A DNA stretch of 64,000 nt from Hevea brasiliensis (lineage: Eukaryota > Streptophyta > Magnoliopsida > Malpighiales > Euphorbiaceae). Both the position numbers and the translations under genes were made by a program. Below, piece after piece: positions 59,558 to 64,000 of this stretch. The stretch spans positions 42,093,593 to 42,157,592 of the forward strand of contig NC_079501.1 of assembly GCF_030052815.1 (NCBI RefSeq). Reading direction: 5' to 3'. The notes beneath the pieces are model-generated. The model did no database searches, was not told the origin of the DNA, and saw only the letters and a list, made by a program, of their open reading frames with translations. The first letter of the stretch is position 1, and each line of letters begins with the position of its first letter.

Positions 59558-60797
59558 ATGGAAGAAGGGGATCACTCAGTTGAGCAATCTGTTGAAGCTG
59601 AGGCACAAGGGGAAGCCCCAGCTCTAGAAAATGTCAGTGGATCAGTAGCACCAGCCCCACAAATGCCATAGTTTCCTGCATAGTTCACACAGCAGATGAC
59701 TGCGATGCTTCAACAAATGGCTGGGGGTATGCCTGCTCAAGCTCCACCCCAAACACCTGTGGTACAACCACTGCCTCCAGCCAGACAGTATGACAAGTTA
59801 TTAAAGTATGGGGCTATAGAGTTTAAGGGTACAGTGGACCTTTTAGAGGCAGAGCAATGGCTTGAAAGGATGGATAGTGTTTAAGAAGCTGCACTGCCTA
59901 GATGAGTTGAAGTTTGAATATTTTGTGTCACTATTGCAAGGGGATGCGTATGATTGGTGGAAGACCATTCCCCACAGTTTGGCTGAACCACCAGTACTGA
60001 CTTGGCATGACTTCATCAGAGAATTCAGACAAAAGTACGTTCCAGATGCATATGTGGATCAAAAGTTATAAGAACTTCTGAGTCTAGAACAAGGCAATGG
60101 AACAGTGGCAGAATATGAGAGGGAGTTCTCCCACTTAAGCCACTATGCTGGGAGTCTCCTTTCTACCAGCAAAGCAAGGTGCAAGAGATTTGAGACGGGT
60201 TTGAAGCCCAGTTTGAGGATGCAACTAGTTGGATTCAGACACAACAATTTTTCCGAACTCATTTATCAAGCACTTGAGTTGGAGAGAATTGAAACAGAAG
60301 TGACCCTAGTAAAGGAAAAATCAGAGAAAGCTGAGAAATCAAAAAAAGATAAGGGGGAAAAGTCAGTAGAGCCAAGTTCTAGTGGTACTTTTGGGAAGAG
60401 GAAGAAATTTGGTGGACCTAGCAGAGGTCGAGGTAGAAGATTTGGAAGAGGCAGATTTTCTGGAAATAGACCCCCTAGGTCCGGTCAGTAGTTAAGCAGG
60501 GGTTCATATCCTGCCCACCCCTGTGAGACTTGTGGCAAGATTCATGGGGGAGACTGCTATTGGGCAACAGGAGCTTGCTTTAACTGTGGAGGCAAGGGCC
60601 ATTTAGCTAAAGACTGCACTAGTGCTCTTAGATTCGGTCAAGCTCCTACGACTGCAGAAGGATCTATTTAGAGTCCTGCTCCCAGAGGTTCACAATCAGT
60701 TGGCAGAGGAAGAGGTAGAGGTAGAGGCACTACTTCTGGCAGTCAGGGCTCTGTTGGTCAGTCAGCACAAGGAAGTGCTTCAACTAGAGTTTACACG
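59558..60797 (+). pseudogene. Gypsy-4 gag
   Basis: ATG at 59558 (MEEGDHSVEQ). Stops at 59669 and 59681 in the Gln-rich N-terminus, then QYDKLLKYGAIEFKGTVD and WLERMD. One base is lost near 59876, after which a single frame continues to 62315: YDWWKTIPHS, FIREFRQKYVPDAYV, stop 60069, AEYEREFSHLSHYA, a basic GRGRR tail, stop 60489, then CETCGKIHGG and an intact knuckle CFNCGGKGHLAKDC (about 60573-60614), stop 60669. It retains the zinc residues that Gypsy-1 lost. Confidence 0.9.
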
Positions 60798-61025
60798 ATG
60801 AGACAGCGAGAAGAGGCTGAGATTTCTGATGTTGTAGCTGGTACATTCTCTATCTCTGATCAAGATGTATTTGTGTTATTTGATCCGGGTTCAACCCACT
60901 CGTATGTTAGTGCCAGCATAGTCAGTTCACTTACTGTTCCATGTGTCCAAATGGGTTTTGAACTGCTAGTAACTAGTCCGTTAGGATAAGGGGTTTGGGT
61001 CAACAGAATCTATAGAGACTATCCA
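60798..61025 (+). pseudogene. Gypsy-4 aspartic protease
   Basis: VFVLFDPGSTHSYVSASIV carries the DPGST loop. A TAA at 60987-60989 replaces the Gln codon seen in Gypsy-1, and the frame then continues. ILGMDWLARHHTMIDC follows in the next segment. Confidence 0.9.
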
Positions 61026-62328
61026 TTGGTGATCCAAGGACATGTTTTTCTGTCAAATTTGATTGAAATGCCCTTCAGAGATTATGATATAATCTTAGGC
61101 ATGGATTGGTTAGCCAGGCATCACACCATGATTGACTGTAGACTGAAGACAGTCACTTTTGGTCTCCCTCTATACGATGATGTGGTAATACATGGGGAGA
61201 GGCATTTACTGCCATCAAATATCATTTCAGCTGCACTAGCCAGAAGAATGATCAGAAAGGGGTGTGAAGCATATTTGGCACATATGATAGACACCCAGGT
61301 GGGGAGTCCATCACTAAGGGACATTCCTACTGTATGTGATTTTTCGGATGTGTTTCCTGATGAATTGCTAGGATTACCTCCAGAAAGAGAGGTGCAGTTT
61401 GAGATTGATGTTATGCCTGGTGTGGACCCAATCTCTACAACACCATATAGAATGGCACCTGCAGAATTGAAAGAGTTGAAAGTGTAGTTACAAGAGCTGT
61501 TTGACAAGGGCTTTATCCGCCCTAGTCTGTCACCTTGGGGAGCACCAGTGTTGTTTGTAAAGAATAAAGATGGCACTCTCCACTTATGTATTGATTATCG
61601 ACAATTAAATAAGGTGACAAAAAAGAATAGATATCCATTGCCCCGCATTGATGACTTGTTTGATCAGTTGAGGGGTGCAGCTGTGTTCTCCAAAATTGAC
61701 CTGAGATCAGGTTATTATCAGCTGAAAGTACAAGAGCAGAGTATTCCTAAAACTGCCTTCAGAACCCGCTATGGCCATTATGAGTTCTTAGTCATGCCAT
61801 TCGGGTTGACTAATGCTCTGGCTGCTTTTATGGATCTGATGAACACTATCTTCAGACCATACCTCGATCAGTTTGTTGTGGTATTCATAGATGATATATT
61901 GGTCTATTCGAGGAGTGCAGAAGAGCATGATCGACATCTATGGATTGTACTACAGACTTTGAGGGAGAAACAGCTATATGCCAAATTATTGAAATGTGAA
62001 TTTTGGCTGAAAGAAATATCTTTCTTGGGGCATGTAGTATCAGTAGAGGGCATCAAGGTAGATCCAAGTAAGATTGAAGCTGTCCTTAATTGGAGGCCAC
62101 CCAGAAATATCAAGGAGATTTGCAGTTTTCTGAGGTTAGCTGGATACTACTGCCAATTTGTGAAAGGATTCTCCATGTTGGCATCTCTATTGACCAAGCT
62201 GCTGAGGAAAGATGTGAAGTTTCAGTGGACGGATAAATGCCAGCAGAGTTTTGATGAATTGAAGAGGTGTTTAACTGAGGCTCCAGTCCTGACTTTACCT
62301 ACACCGGGTAAATAATACATAGTATATA
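61026..62328 (+). pseudogene. Gypsy-4 reverse transcriptase, cut at 62328
   Basis: [18 protein letters not shown], a stop at 61485 (Gln in Gypsy-1), then [70 protein letters not shown] (FIDD) and [16 protein letters not shown]. The frame ends at TAA 62313, 16 bp before the inserted LTR, at the start of RNase H. RNase H and integrase are not in the window. Confidence 0.92.
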
Positions 62329-63204
62329 TGTCACACCCTACTCTCCCGTAAGATGTAACATGATCCCATAGTACACCTAATGAATTACTGTACTTCGCCT
62401 ACCGATAACCCATTAGATATACTACAAGGGATTTTAAAACAATTTTCGTGAAATTTAAATCATCGATTAAAATCTGGTGTTATAAAATTTTTTTCCAAAA
62501 TTTCGGCAAAGTGCCGGCTGTGTTTTGAGAAAACAGTTCTTCAAACCTGAAAAGGAAAAACACTCCCAATATGTTTTCTCAAATACAACTCCATTTCATC
62601 TCACAATTCAATCTCAATAATCAATCATTTCATTTTCAAACCAACCTCATCAAAAAAGAAACATTTCATTGATTACAAGACTCAAAAATTAATATTACCA
62701 AAACTATTCAGGTAAATGAAACCTCAAATTTACATTTACAATAATTTACATTTAATTACATACCAAAATATTTTATAAGAGTTTTTATACAACTGTTCAA
62801 ATAATTGACATACATATTATTACATGCATACATCAAAACCTGTGTACATGGGTATAACTGGAGCTGATTTGAATGTCTCTTCAAAGAAGCTTACTCAATT
62901 GCTCTATGCTCTTTTCACCTGCGACAACATACAAAGCTATCGCTGAGTGGTGAACTCAGTGGTACACAACTATAATTTAAAACACAATACAATATACTTT
63001 AACAAAATTACAGCAAATAATTTGGAAATTTGGATACTCATCAAATTTCAAAACTCAAAATATTCATTGCCATAATATAAATCATTTGTATAAAATGAAT
63101 TTGATCACAAAATTCAGTTTATCAAATCATAACTAATCATTTAAGGTAATTCCAACAAAATCAATTATACATAAATCATAATTGAATCACAATTCTTTAC
63201 TATT

Positions 63205-63300
63205 CAAAAACCATTCTTGATCTCAAAAGCCATTCTTTATCTCAAAAACCATTCTTTATCTCAAAAACCATTCTTTATCTCAAAAACCATTCTTTATCTC
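63205..63300. repeat. 19-bp minisatellite
   Basis: About five copies of CAAAAACCATTCTTTATCT, the last three identical. Confidence 0.93.
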
Positions 63301-63341
63301 ACTAAATATGCAAGACTAATCCGAAAGGGCTATTTTCGAGT

Positions 63342-63411
63342 GATTCTAACTCCCTATGATCGAGGAGGTCGAATCAGATTCTAACTCCCTATGATCAGGG
63401 AGGTCGAATCA
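63342..63411. repeat. 35-bp tandem duplication
   Basis: Two copies of a unit starting GATTCTAACTCCCTATGATC and ending GAGGTCGAATCA, with one or two differences. Confidence 0.92.
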
Positions 63412-64000
63412 TTGTGCACAATACACATCACAATAATGAATCTTTCGAAAGGGCCATAACATAAAACTTAAATCTAACCTCTAATAAGAGGAGAATCTAA
63501 GCCTGTGCACGTACCATGGTAATCAAAACACAACTAACTCCATTGTCTTCTCATCAAATGAGAGAGACGGGTAATAACCTAGTCAAGCATCTATAGTGAG
63601 ATATAAAACAATATCACAATCCTTTTAGTGAGTATAAATCATAATACAATTCGATTCAAAGTCAATTCCAATATCGAATAATTTTTATGCTCATCACAAT
63701 TCAAATCATAAATTTGCATTTTTCCATGAAAATTGCCCATCACAATTCAAAACATGTTCTATCACAATTTTCCAAAACATAATTTATTCAATTCACAATA
63801 ATGCTTAATACTTGTGGAAATACTATTTCATAGGGCTAAATTCATACATACTATAACAATTTCAATAATCATTGAATTAAATCCAATGCTTGTTAAACAT
63901 AATACATAAGAAAAATATGTCATTTAATCATATGAAATATTCAGAACAAAATCAGTTAAAAACTAGTTGTGCATAAACCTCTGATAAATGCCTCTTGGCT

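Larger units (their letters stand above)
55801..62328 (+). mobile_element. Gypsy-4, Ty3/Gypsy element, 5' LTR and gag-RT visible
   Basis: 5' LTR 55801-59369, PBS 59378-59389, gag-protease-RT to 62328, where another LTR is inserted. The rest should be beyond the window. Candidate target duplication GGCAA (55796-55800). Gag-pol is close to Gypsy-1 along its whole length and shows one frameshift and eight nonsense codons. Confidence 0.92.
62329..64000 (-). repeat. Gypsy LTR of a related family, runs off the right edge
   Basis: It starts TGTCACACCC after ATATA (62324-62328, candidate target duplication). On the minus strand this is the LTR 3' end. CTGAGT hairpin at 62943-62959. A 19-bp minisatellite and a 35-bp duplication distinguish it from the array LTRs. 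At the far right, from 63979, an exon-like segment begins (minus strand, ...CAGAG/GTTTATGC). It may be a 3' LTR or a solo LTR. Confidence 0.88.

Noticed and set aside
63205..63300. CRISPR-like array
   Set aside because: Tandem units without spacers in a plant LTR; it is a minisatellite.
1..64000. Host gene, satellite centromere repeat or endogenous pararetrovirus
   Set aside because: Every coding stretch fits Copia or Gypsy order with LTR borders. No long-period satellite and no movement protein or pararetroviral coat-protein pattern was seen.

Overview
This window is a plant (probably eudicot) heterochromatic retrotransposon cluster. It is AT-rich and holds no recognisable host gene, tRNA, rRNA gene or CRISPR array. 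Almost every base belongs to LTR retrotransposons: two Ty1/Copia elements and several Ty3/Gypsy elements with unusually long LTRs (about 3.1-3.8 kb). The Gypsy elements share LTR ends of the type TGTAACACCC...GGGTGTGACA, an initiator-Met-type primer binding site (TGGTATCAGAGC) and a C-terminal chromodomain-like tail, which suggests chromoviruses of Tekay/Del type. All coding regions are broken. A family such as Euphorbiaceae is only a guess from general resemblance.

Layout. 1-22268: Copia-1 (minus strand; its 3' end is off the left edge), with its leader interrupted by Gypsy-1 (4369-19685, plus, 5-bp target duplication CACAT). Gypsy-1 is itself interrupted in the integrase tail by a solo LTR (12680-15780, target duplication ATTGA). 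Copia-1 sits inside the 3' LTR of Gypsy-2 (22269-32731, minus). Gypsy-2 sits inside the gag of an older Copia-2, of which only 32732-33041 and 55298-55391 are visible. Those two Copia-2 pieces are separated by a 22.3-kb tandem array of a third Gypsy family (33042-55297, minus, one target duplication CAGAC around the whole array): LTR1-int1-LTR2(partial)-int2(partial)-LTR3-int3-LTR4. From 55392 there is the first 409 bp of a related plus-strand LTR, interrupted at 55801 by Gypsy-4 (5' LTR 55801-59369, gag-pol 59558-62328). Gypsy-4 is interrupted at 62329 by a further minus-strand LTR that runs off the right edge. Nesting is therefore up to five levels deep.

How it works together. The elements do not form a host pathway. 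Gypsy-1, Gypsy-2 and Gypsy-4 carry the remains of complete gag-pol. The array family keeps only gag remnants and scraps of pol between LTRs closely related to those of Gypsy-4, so it looks like a non-autonomous partner.

The most interesting signal lies inside the long LTRs. (1) A block resembling the internal promoter half of 5S rRNA (AAGTTAAGCG ... GATGGGTGACC ... GGGAAGTC) lies about 160-210 bp from the LTR start in four LTR types. (2) A conserved pattern suggests splicing: a donor about 820-900 bp into the LTR, a 63-64-nt purine-rich exon whose acceptor lies in a hairpin, and a final acceptor about 25 bp upstream of the gag ATG. This would remove the PBS from the gag mRNA. (3) Several hairpins recur across LTR families, one of them with compensatory base changes.
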